A DNA stretch of 64,000 nt. Origin: Anderseniella sp. (GTDB lineage Bacteria > Pseudomonadota > Alphaproteobacteria > Rhizobiales > Aestuariivirgaceae). Positions 44,421 to 53,081 of the stretch are shown here, in pieces. Both the position numbers and the translations under genes were made by a program. Position 1 is the stretch's first letter. The number at the start of each line of letters is the position of its first letter. The stretch is taken from the NCBI GenBank assembly GCA_028289645.1, contig JANQOK010000016.1, positions 558,001 through 622,000 of the forward strand. Reading direction: 5' to 3'. The notes under the pieces are model-generated. The model did not search any database and was not told the origin of the DNA. It saw only the letters and a list, made by a program, of their open reading frames with translations.

Positions 44421-44996
44421 ATGGCAGAAGACCTGACTACTGACGACATGGTGGTTCTGCTGGAGCGGTTGAGCCGGCTGGTTCGGGCGCATGAACACGC
44501 ATCCGACCTCAACCCGGCGCAGTGGGAAGCATTGCGCTACCTTTCGCGGTGCAACCGGTTCTCCAATTCTCCGGCAGCATTGACCCGCTACCTGTCGGCC
44601 ACCAAGGGCACCATCTCGCAAACCCTGATTGCGTTGGAGCGCAAGGGCCTGGTGAGCAAGGCTCCACGGCCCGGCCAGGCGCGCTCTGTGGTGCTGGCGC
44701 TGACTGATGATGGCGAGGCCAAACTGCGCGACGACCCGTGGCAGCAGGTCTCTGCCATGATCGAGGCCGGCGGCGCGAAAACCCGCAAACGGCTGGCCAA
44801 TGGATCGCAGAAACTGGTTGCCAAGATCATCAAGTCCCGCGGACTGCCGAGCTTCGGCTCATGCGATACCTGCCGCTACTTCCGTGAAGGCGGCGCCCCG
44901 GACGACGTAAAGGGCAAACACTGGTGCCTGCTGTTTGAAGAACCGGTGACCAAGACGCAGGCCAGGAAAATCTGCGCCAGCCACGACACGGCCTGA
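44421..44996 (+). CDS. MarR-family-like regulator with a C-terminal cysteine cluster
   Basis: 191 aa. The winged-helix domain covers residues about 30-110, with LNPAQWEALRYLSRC, LTRYLSATKGTISQTLIALERKGLV and a wing ending LTDDGEAKL. The C-terminal 45 residues hold five cysteines (CDTC, WCLLF, KICASH and earlier), resembling a zinc- or iron-sulfur-binding cap rather than a standard MarR tail. It could sense redox or metal; that is inference, supported by the ECF-type promoter candidate in front. GGGGGG lies 10 bases before the ATG. It is 27 bp from the convergent pckA. Confidence 0.78.
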   Translation: MAEDLTTDDMVVLLERLSRLVRAHEHASDLNPAQWEALRYLSRCNRFSNSPAALTRYLSATKGTISQTLIALERKGLVSKAPRPGQARSVVLALTDDGEAKLRDDPWQQVSAMIEAGGAKTRKRLANGSQKLVAKIIKSRGLPSFGSCDTCRYFREGGAPDDVKGKHWCLLFEEPVTKTQARKICASHDTA

Positions 44997-45023
44997 GGCC
45001 GGACTCGACCCTGCGCTGATATC

Positions 45024-46667
<1,644 letters not shown>

Positions 46668-46787
46668 GGCATCAAACCATGGTTTTGTTCATTACGTCTG
46701 TGATCTCTTTTCAGTGGATGAAACGGGTTGTTATTTCGCGGCGCATCGCCCTCAACTGAACCCTTAGAGAAATAAACTAAGCAATCT

Positions 46788-46811
46788 TTTGACTGCCTTC
46801 AAGCAGTCAAA
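46788..46811. promoter_or_regulatory. 9-bp inverted repeat near pckA
   Basis: TTTGACTGC and GCAGTCAAA with a 6-nt loop, 121-144 bp upstream of the pckA start. It could be an operator or a hairpin in a leader. Confidence 0.35.
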
Positions 46812-46878
46812 GTGGTGAATCTCATTTTCTGTTGATAGCGCGCACGCGGCAAATACGGCCGTTCCACCGGGTCCGGCG

Positions 46879-46891
46879 GTTTACCGTAAAC
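46879..46891. promoter_or_regulatory. GTTTAC-C-GTAAAC palindrome upstream of chvI
   Basis: A perfect 6-1-6 palindrome, 157 bp upstream of the chvI ATG. It shares the GTTTAC half with the larger dyad at 46947-46977 and with 47003-47008. Confidence 0.35.
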
Positions 46892-46946
46892 GTCACTTTT
46901 TGGCCCCCGCCCTTGTTATCATTTGGCTATGGCACCATATCTTGGC

Positions 46947-46977
46947 GATGTTTTACTGTGCGACAGCGTAAAACATC
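46947..46977. promoter_or_regulatory. 31-bp dyad upstream of chvI, candidate response-regulator site
   Basis: GATGTTTTAC and GTAAAACATC are perfect 10-bp arms separated by 11 bp, a spacing of about two helix turns from arm to arm that suits a dimeric winged-helix regulator. It lies 71 bp upstream of the chvI ATG. Autoregulation by ChvI is inferred. Confidence 0.45.
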
Positions 46978-47048
46978 CTGCCACAATTTGTGCCAGATCA
47001 CTGTTTACGGCTCGCCATCAGGACGGAGATAAAGCATTGGGAAAACGC

Positions 47049-47747
47049 ATGCCTACAATTGCGCTCGTTGATGACGACCGGCATATTCTGACATCGGTGT
47101 CCATGGCACTGGAAGCAGAAGGCTACAGCACCAGCACCTATACAGACGGCGTCGCCGCACTGCAGGGGCTGGAAGACACACCACCGGATATGGCCATCTT
47201 CGATATCAAGATGCCCCGCATGGACGGCATGGAACTGTTGCGCCGGCTGCGCCAGCGCTCCGATCTGCCGGTGATTTTCCTGACCTCCAAGGACGAGGAA
47301 ATCGACGAGCTGTTCGGCCTGAAAATGGGTGCCGACGACTTTATCCGCAAACCGTTTTCGCAGCGTCTGCTGGTGGAACGCGTCAAGGCTGTCCTGCGCC
47401 GGGCACAGAACCGCGAAGGTATTGAAGTTACAGGCGAAGCCAGCAAGATCATCGAGCGTGGCCGCCTGATGATGGATCCGGATCGCCATTCCAGCACCTG
47501 GGACGGCAAGTCGGTCACGCTGACTGTGACCGAATTCCTGATCCTGCAGGCTCTCGCCCAGCGCCCGGGCATCGTCAAGAGCCGGGATTCGCTGATGGAC
47601 GCGGCCTATGACGACCAGGTCTATGTCGATGACCGCACCATTGACAGCCACATCAAGCGGCTGCGCAAGAAGTTCAAGGTGGTTGACGATGACTTCGACG
47701 CCATCGAGACCCTCTACGGCGTGGGATACCGGTTCCGCGAGATGTAG
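47049..47747 (+). CDS. chvI: Response regulator ChvI, OmpR family
   Basis: 232 aa from the ATG at 47049. The receiver domain has DDD at residues 8-10, the phosphorylated Asp52 in [10 protein letters not shown], the threonine of FLTSKD and the lysine of FIRKPF. The winged-helix domain covers about 135-232, with [17 protein letters not shown] and YGVGYRF. ChvG/ChvI controls envelope, acid and exopolysaccharide responses in rhizobia and Brucella. The frame upstream is open but not conserved. chvG follows after 187 bp. Confidence 0.94.
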   Translation: MPTIALVDDDRHILTSVSMALEAEGYSTSTYTDGVAALQGLEDTPPDMAIFDIKMPRMDGMELLRRLRQRSDLPVIFLTSKDEEIDELFGLKMGADDFIRKPFSQRLLVERVKAVLRRAQNREGIEVTGEASKIIERGRLMMDPDRHSSTWDGKSVTLTVTEFLILQALAQRPGIVKSRDSLMDAAYDDQVYVDDRTIDSHIKRLRKKFKVVDDDFDAIETLYGVGYRFREM

Positions 47748-47934
47748 AGCCCCCGGGATGGCTGGTGATCGTTGACTTGCCGTCGTGGCTGGCGGAAAGT
47801 GGAATTTGGCCGGATGAGGGATGATTTCTGGTTGTCACTGCCGTAAATCGCCCTGATCGCTTCCGAAGTTCCAGCGCACCGCGTGGCCGTTGCGATCGTG
47901 TGGTGTGCTGACAGCGTTTGAGCAGGGACGGGCA

Positions 47935-49785
47935 ATGACGATCCAATCGGATCTTGGACATAACAAGCAGGCAACACCGGTTCCCGACCGCGCGGTGTCT
48001 GACCCCGTTGCACCTGAAAACATGCCGTCCGACGAACAGCTGACCCGGCCCGCCGCGTGGTGGGACAGGTTTGCGCCGGCCCACCTGACAAGCCGCATCC
48101 TGATCATCAACCTGTGCGGCCTGATCATCCTGGTGCTCGGTATCCTGTTTTTCAACCAGAGCCGCAAGAGCCTGATCGACAGCCGTGTGCAAAGCCTGAT
48201 GACGCAGGCCCAGATCATGGCGGCAGCGGTCGGATCCTCGGTGTCGGTGGAAACAGACCAGCTTATCCTCGACCCCGAACAGCTGATCGAGCAGCAACTC
48301 AACCCCAACGCTGCGGCGCCTGCAAGCTCCGGCCAGACTGACTTTCTGGTCAATCCGGACCGGGCCGGGCCGGTTTTGCGGCGGCTGGTCTCCAACACCG
48401 ACATACGCGCGCACCTGTTTGACCGTGATGGCGCAATGATCGTGGACAGCCGCTATTTCTACGGGCGTGGCGAGGTGCTGCGGATCAACCTGCCGCCGCG
48501 CGACACGGAAAACGAGAATTCTTTCTACGATGCGCTTTGGGACAAGTTCAACGAATGGTTCTTCGCGGTCGGCTACAAGGAACAGAAGGAATACACCGCC
48601 ACCAATGGCAGCGAGTTCGAGGAAATCCGCGCTGCGCTGAACGGCGCATCGGTTTCGGTTGTGCGCGTCAACAAGAAGAAAGAGATCATTGTTGCAGTGG
48701 CGGTGCCGGTGCAGCGCTTCCGGGCGGTCCAGGGCGCTCTCGTGCTGACCACGCCGGGCGGTGAGATTGACGCGGTTCTGCGTGAAGATCTGCGCATCAT
48801 CCTGTTCATCTTCATGTTCACCTCGCTGGTGACCATCATCCTGTCGCTGTTGATGGCGGGCCATATCGCCGAACCCATCAGACGGCTGTCGGGTGCCGCC
48901 GCCGCAGTGAGCCGCGGCAATGCCAAACGGGTGGAGATCCCCGACTTTTCATCGCGGCGCGACGAGATCGGGCATCTGTCCGGCTCGCTGCGCGAGATGA
49001 CCAGTTCGCTGTATAACCGGATCGAGGCCATCGAGGCATTTGCCGCGGACGTTGCCCATGAACTGAAAAACCCGCTGACATCGCTGCGCTCGGCCGTTGA
49101 AACCATCGAATACGCGCGCACACCGGAACAGCGCGAACGCCTGGTTGCCATCGTCAAGGATGATGTGAAGCGGCTGGACCGGCTGATCTCAGACATTTCA
49201 GACGCATCGCGCCTGGATGCCGAACTGGCCCGCAGCGAAGCGGGGCCGGTCGACATGCGCCAGTTGCTTGAAACCTTTGTCGAGCTCGCCAACGAAACCC
49301 GACGCGAGAACCAGCCACACGTGACGCTGAAGGTCGAACCGCTGCCGGCAGACGTCGGCGACAAGGACGGCTACATCATCGCCGGACACGACAACCGGCT
49401 CGGCCAGGTCACGCGCAACCTGATTGCCAATGCGGTGTCGTTCTCGCCGGCTGATGGGGAGGTTGCCGTCACCCTGCGCCGCAAGGGGCGCGTCGTGGAG
49501 TATGTGGTGGAGGATTGCGGCCCCGGCATCCCGCCGGCCAATGTGGAGCGGATCTTCGAACGCTTCTACACCGACCGGCCGGAAAACTCGTTCGGCAAGA
49601 ACTCTGGCCTTGGCCTGTCGATCTCGCGCCAGATCGTGGAAGCGCACAATGGCACCATCCGGGCATCGAACCACTATGGCGATCAGTCAAACGAGAACGG
49701 GGAAGCCGACATCAAGGGCGCCCGCTTCACGGTGCGTTTGCCGGTTGAACGGTCAAATTCCGACCTGCCGCGCCGCAAGTCCTGA
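47935..49785 (+). CDS. chvG: Sensor histidine kinase ChvG
   Basis: 616 aa from the ATG at 47935; an in-frame GTG at 47890 is possible. Helix 1 is at about residues 52-72 (ILIINLCGLIILVLGILFF). A periplasmic sensor of about 210 residues follows, then a second helix near 285-305 and HAMP. The H-box is ADVAHELKNPLTSL with a normal histidine. The ATPase domain has NLIANAVSFSP (N), VVEDCGPGIPP (G1) and GLGLSISRQI (G2). It phosphorylates ChvI; in rhizobia ExoR holds it inactive in the periplasm. hprK follows 8 bp later. Confidence 0.94.
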   Translation: MTIQSDLGHNKQATPVPDRAVSDPVAPENMPSDEQLTRPAAWWDRFAPAHLTSRILIINLCGLIILVLGILFFNQSRKSLIDSRVQSLMTQAQIMAAAVGSSVSVETDQLILDPEQLIEQQLNPNAAAPASSGQTDFLVNPDRAGPVLRRLVSNTDIRAHLFDRDGAMIVDSRYFYGRGEVLRINLPPRDTENENSFYDALWDKFNEWFFAVGYKEQKEYTATNGSEFEEIRAALNGASVSVVRVNKKKEIIVAVAVPVQRFRAVQGALVLTTPGGEIDAVLREDLRIILFIFMFTSLVTIILSLLMAGHIAEPIRRLSGAAAAVSRGNAKRVEIPDFSSRRDEIGHLSGSLREMTSSLYNRIEAIEAFAADVAHELKNPLTSLRSAVETIEYARTPEQRERLVAIVKDDVKRLDRLISDISDASRLDAELARSEAGPVDMRQLLETFVELANETRRENQPHVTLKVEPLPADVGDKDGYIIAGHDNRLGQVTRNLIANAVSFSPADGEVAVTLRRKGRVVEYVVEDCGPGIPPANVERIFERFYTDRPENSFGKNSGLGLSISRQIVEAHNGTIRASNHYGDQSNENGEADIKGARFTVRLPVERSNSDLPRRKS

Positions 49786-49793
49786 CGCCCGCC

Positions 49794-50288
49794 ATGAGCA
49801 AACCAATGAATATGCATGGCACCTGCATAGCCCTGTCGTGTGCTGAGCACAGGTCGGGAATACTGCTGCAAGGTGCCCCGGGCAGCGGCAAGTCGTCCCT
49901 TGCCCTGCAACTGATCGACCAGCCAGGAAGTGGCGCCGGATCTCCTCAACCGGTCTCCGCGCAGCTGGTCAGCGACGATCAGGTTTTGCTGAAAGGCACA
50001 GACGGCGTGCTCACGGCCAGTGCGCCTGCTGCCATCGCCGGGCTGCTTGAGGTGCGCGGCAGCGGCATCATCAGACTCGACCGGGCCAGCGAGCCAGTGC
50101 GCCTCGACATGGTGATTTCCCATACGGATGCTAAGCAATTGGACCGGTTGCCGGAGCCTGCGACCATCGATTTGGGCGGCTGGGTCCTGCCCCTGCACAG
50201 AATCGACTTTTCGGCACCGTCATCGGCTGCACAGGTGCGCACGCTGGCGCTGATCGGTTGGGGATTGCTGTGCTTGAGCAATTCGTGA
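49794..50288 (+). CDS. hprK: HPr kinase/phosphorylase, short alphaproteobacterial form
   Basis: 164 aa, about half the Firmicutes length because the N-terminal domain is absent, as is normal in alphaproteobacteria. Walker A is GAPGSGKSS (residues 27-35), the HprK catalytic LVSDDQV follows, and EVRGSGIIRL is the family signature. It phosphorylates HPr on serine (Ser47 of the protein at 50817-51131). The ChvG-HprK junction is only 8 bp. The gene usually following it, rapZ, is not present. Confidence 0.93.
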   Translation: MSKPMNMHGTCIALSCAEHRSGILLQGAPGSGKSSLALQLIDQPGSGAGSPQPVSAQLVSDDQVLLKGTDGVLTASAPAAIAGLLEVRGSGIIRLDRASEPVRLDMVISHTDAKQLDRLPEPATIDLGGWVLPLHRIDFSAPSSAAQVRTLALIGWGLLCLSNS

Positions 50289-50421
50289 GTATCGGTGGAT
50301 CGGGCCTTGCAGACAGTCACCGAAACGGTAATGTAGCGATCCGTTTAAACGAAGGTGCTTCATCGTTGCCGGAAATTTTCGCAGAACAGTTCCAGGTGTC
50401 GCAATACCAGGCGACATATCC

Positions 50422-50820
50422 ATGATCGGGCTCGTACTGGTGTCACATGGCAAGCTGGCGCAGGAACTGTGCAATGCACTGGTGCACGTGGTTGGGCCTC
50501 AGGAGAATATTGAGGTCATCGGGATCGGACCTGACGACGATGGCGACCAGCGCCGTGATGACATCCTGGCCGCCATCAAGAAGGTTGATTCCGGCGCCGG
50601 GGTGGTGGTTGTAACCGACATGTTCGGGGGCACCCCGTCCAACCTGGCCATTTCGGCCATGGATGACGGCGATATCGAAGTGCTCGCGGGGGCAAACCTG
50701 CCGATGCTGATCAAGCTGGCCAGCGTGCGCGCCTCCCTGCCGTTGCAGAAAGCTGCCGAGGAAGCCCAGAATGCCGGGCGAAAATACATCAATCTGGCCG
50801 GAAGCCTGCTTGACCGATGA
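50422..50820 (+). CDS. manX: PTS EIIA component, mannose type
   Basis: 132 aa, EIIA-Man only, with no IIB/IIC/IID partners in the window. The active histidine is His9 in LVSHGKLAQEL. FGGTPSNLA is the family's conserved loop. In alphaproteobacteria this orphan EIIA-Man belongs to a regulatory PTS with HPr and HprK rather than sugar uptake. It overlaps ptsH by 4 bp. The 133 bp between it and hprK hold no gene. Confidence 0.93.
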   Translation: MIGLVLVSHGKLAQELCNALVHVVGPQENIEVIGIGPDDDGDQRRDDILAAIKKVDSGAGVVVVTDMFGGTPSNLAISAMDDGDIEVLAGANLPMLIKLASVRASLPLQKAAEEAQNAGRKYINLAGSLLDR

Positions 50821-51131
50821 CCATGGTGCGCGAACTTGAGATCACCAACCGCCGTGGCCTGCATGCCCGGGCCTCTGCCAAATTCGTCAAATGCGTCGAG
50901 CAGTTCGATGCCGAAGTGACCGTTTCCCATGACGGCCAAAGCGTGCCGGGAACGTCCATTCTGGGGCTTATGATGCTGGCCGCATGCACCGGCACGACCA
51001 TCAAGGTCAGCGCCGAAGGCAAACAGGCCAAAGCCGCCCTGGACGCCATCACTGCCCTGCTGGCCGACCGGTTCGGCGAAGATCGCGAAGACAACGGCGC
51101 ATGCAGCCCGGCGGCTGCAAGAAATATATAA
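50817..51131 (+). CDS. ptsH: HPr phosphocarrier protein
   Basis: 104 aa. The EI site is His16 in NRRGLHARAS, and the HprK site is Ser47 in PGTSILGLMML. Both are intact, so it can be controlled both by phosphotransfer and by serine phosphorylation. Its start lies within the end of manX. ahcY follows after 98 bp. Confidence 0.94.
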   Translation: MTMVRELEITNRRGLHARASAKFVKCVEQFDAEVTVSHDGQSVPGTSILGLMMLAACTGTTIKVSAEGKQAKAALDAITALLADRFGEDREDNGACSPAAARNI

Positions 51132-51229
51132 AGATTTATTTATATGCTCGTTGCGAACTGGCGCGCGGACTGATATAGAGCGCGCAAATTCAACGTCCAT
51201 TCGCAATATTTTCACAGGACTCGCCGCTC

Positions 51230-52630
51230 ATGACCAGCTCCAATGATTACGCCGTCGCCGACATTTCCCTGGCCGGGTTTGGCCGCAAGGAAATTACCAT
51301 TGCAGAAGTCGAGATGCCCGGGCTGATGGCCGTGCGCGAAGAATACGGCGCCAGCCAGCCTTTGAAGGGTGCGCGCATTGCCGGCTCACTGCACATGACC
51401 ATCCAGACGGCCGTGCTGATCGAAACACTGGTGGCGCTGGGCGCGGAAGTGCGCTGGGCGTCGTGCAATATCTTTTCCACGCAGGACCATGCCGCAGCCG
51501 CCATTGCCGAGCGCGGCATTCCGGTTTTCGCCCACAAGGGTGAAACACTACAGGAATACTGGGACTTCGCCGACAGGATCTTCGATTGGCCGAACGGTGA
51601 AACTGCCAACATGATTCTCGACGATGGCGGCGACGCCACCATGTACATCCTGATCGGCGCCAAGGCTGAAAACGATATCTCCGTGCTGGACAATCCCGGC
51701 AACGAAGAAGAGGAAATCTTCTTCGCTACAATCCGCAAGCGCATCGAACGGGATCCTGGCTTCTTTACAAAGGCGCGCGCCGCCATCAAGGGCGTGTCCG
51801 AGGAAACCACCACCGGCGTGCATCGTCTGTATGAGCTGGAAAAGAAAGGCGATCTGCCCTTCCCGGCTATCAACGTCAATGACAGCGTGACCAAGTCGAA
51901 ATTCGACAACAAGTACGGCTGCCGTGAGTCGCTTGTGGACGCCATCCGGCGCGGAACCGACGTTATGCTGGCCGGCAAGGTTGCGATTGTGGCAGGTTAC
52001 GGCGATGTCGGCAAAGGCTCGGCCCAGTCTCTGGCTGGCGCAGGCGCGCGGGTGCTGGTTACCGAAGTCGACCCGATCTGTGCGCTTCAGGCCGCCATGG
52101 ACGGGTTTGAAGTGGTCACGCTGGACGACGACATTGAACGTGCCGATGTGATCGTCACCGCCACCGGCAACAAGGACATCCTGACCGTGGACCACATGCG
52201 CCGGGTCAAGGACATGGCGATCGTGTGCAATATCGGTCACTTTGACAATGAGATTCAGGTCGCCGGCCTGAGAAACTTCAAGTGGACCAATGTCAAGCCG
52301 CAGGTGGACATGATCGAGTTTCCCGCCGGCAACCGGATGATCCTGTTGTCCGAGGGCCGCCTGGTGAACCTGGGCAATGCCACAGGCCATCCGAGCTTCG
52401 TCATGTCCGCATCGTTCGCCAACCAGACCCTGGCGCAGATCGAACTGTGGACCAAAGGCGATGAATACGAAAATTCAGTCTATGTGCTGCCTAAACACCT
52501 CGACGAGAAGGTGGCCATGCTGCATCTCGGCAAGATCGGCGCCAAGCTGACCAGGCTTTCCGATGAGCAGGCGAAGTACATCGGTGTGACCCCAGACGGA
52601 CCGTTCAAGCCGGAAACCTACCGCTACTGA
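51230..52630 (+). CDS. ahcY: Adenosylhomocysteinase (S-adenosylhomocysteine hydrolase)
   Basis: 466 aa, full length. Key parts: [20 protein letters not shown] at the start, the substrate segment [29 protein letters not shown], and the NAD site [15 protein letters not shown]. The C-terminus is KPETYRY. It splits S-adenosylhomocysteine to homocysteine and adenosine and so relieves methyltransferases, including the lipid methylase at 9816-11054. I see no SAH riboswitch in the 98-bp leader. A strong terminator follows. Confidence 0.97.
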   Translation: MTSSNDYAVADISLAGFGRKEITIAEVEMPGLMAVREEYGASQPLKGARIAGSLHMTIQTAVLIETLVALGAEVRWASCNIFSTQDHAAAAIAERGIPVFAHKGETLQEYWDFADRIFDWPNGETANMILDDGGDATMYILIGAKAENDISVLDNPGNEEEEIFFATIRKRIERDPGFFTKARAAIKGVSEETTTGVHRLYELEKKGDLPFPAINVNDSVTKSKFDNKYGCRESLVDAIRRGTDVMLAGKVAIVAGYGDVGKGSAQSLAGAGARVLVTEVDPICALQAAMDGFEVVTLDDDIERADVIVTATGNKDILTVDHMRRVKDMAIVCNIGHFDNEIQVAGLRNFKWTNVKPQVDMIEFPAGNRMILLSEGRLVNLGNATGHPSFVMSASFANQTLAQIELWTKGDEYENSVYVLPKHLDEKVAMLHLGKIGAKLTRLSDEQAKYIGVTPDGPFKPETYRY

Positions 52631-53081
52631 CGCCGGTTCCGGCATCACCCGGTATTTTCAAAGCACGCTGGACCGTTGAGAGATCAGCAACTGGACAGCG
52701 TGCTTTTTGATCTCATGCGGCCAGCGCAAGTTTCAGCCGCAATGAACCATTTGATCAGTTTGAAGCAGCCCATATGCACAGGCTGAGGCATGGCGGATCA
52801 GCAAACGGGAAAACCCGGTCAAACGATTCATTATTACCGGAATTTGCGCTATACCTGTCGCGGGACGTTGCGTGTTCGATTCGCGCGGGGACGTACTGCA
52901 TGTTCAGGTCACCCTGGTACGGGTAAGTGAAGTTGCTTTGCGTTTGGGACAACAGGCATTCGCGTGGATGCATAAAGTTGATCTAACACTTTGGAATCGG
53001 GTACCTTTTCTTTTATCAGGTGATTCCGCCTGAATTAGAGGGTGCTCCGGGGAAGAACGTTTTCAGGGGGCCTGAAACGCT
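52631..53081. other. Gene-free stretch between ahcY and the DivL-like gene
   Basis: 451 bp. Apart from the terminator (52660-52708) I see no gene, tRNA or strong dyad. A minus-strand frame at 52755-52973 is unlike a protein. The right end should contain the promoter of the sensor gene; TTTATCAGG near 53013 is the most AT-rich part. Confidence 0.5.
52660..52708 (+). terminator. Intrinsic terminator after ahcY
   Basis: AAAGCACGCTG and CAGCGTGCTTT are perfect 11-bp arms around a 25-nt loop, ending in TTTTT. It ends the hprK-ahcY region transcript. Confidence 0.8.

Larger units (their letters stand above)
46668..47048. other. Divergent regulatory region between pckA and chvI
   Basis: 381 bp without a gene. 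It holds three inverted repeats (46788-46811, 46879-46891, 46947-46977), listed separately, and an isolated GTTTAC at 47003-47008. GGAGAT lies 25 bases before the chvI ATG, and no closer ribosome binding site is clear. Confidence 0.6.

Noticed and set aside
47674-48864. 396-codon antisense frame over chvI/chvG
   Set aside because: It lies opposite two well-supported genes and its composition is that of a shadow frame.
51132-51229. SAH riboswitch in front of ahcY
   Set aside because: The 98-bp leader lacks the conserved core and pairing of known SAH riboswitches.
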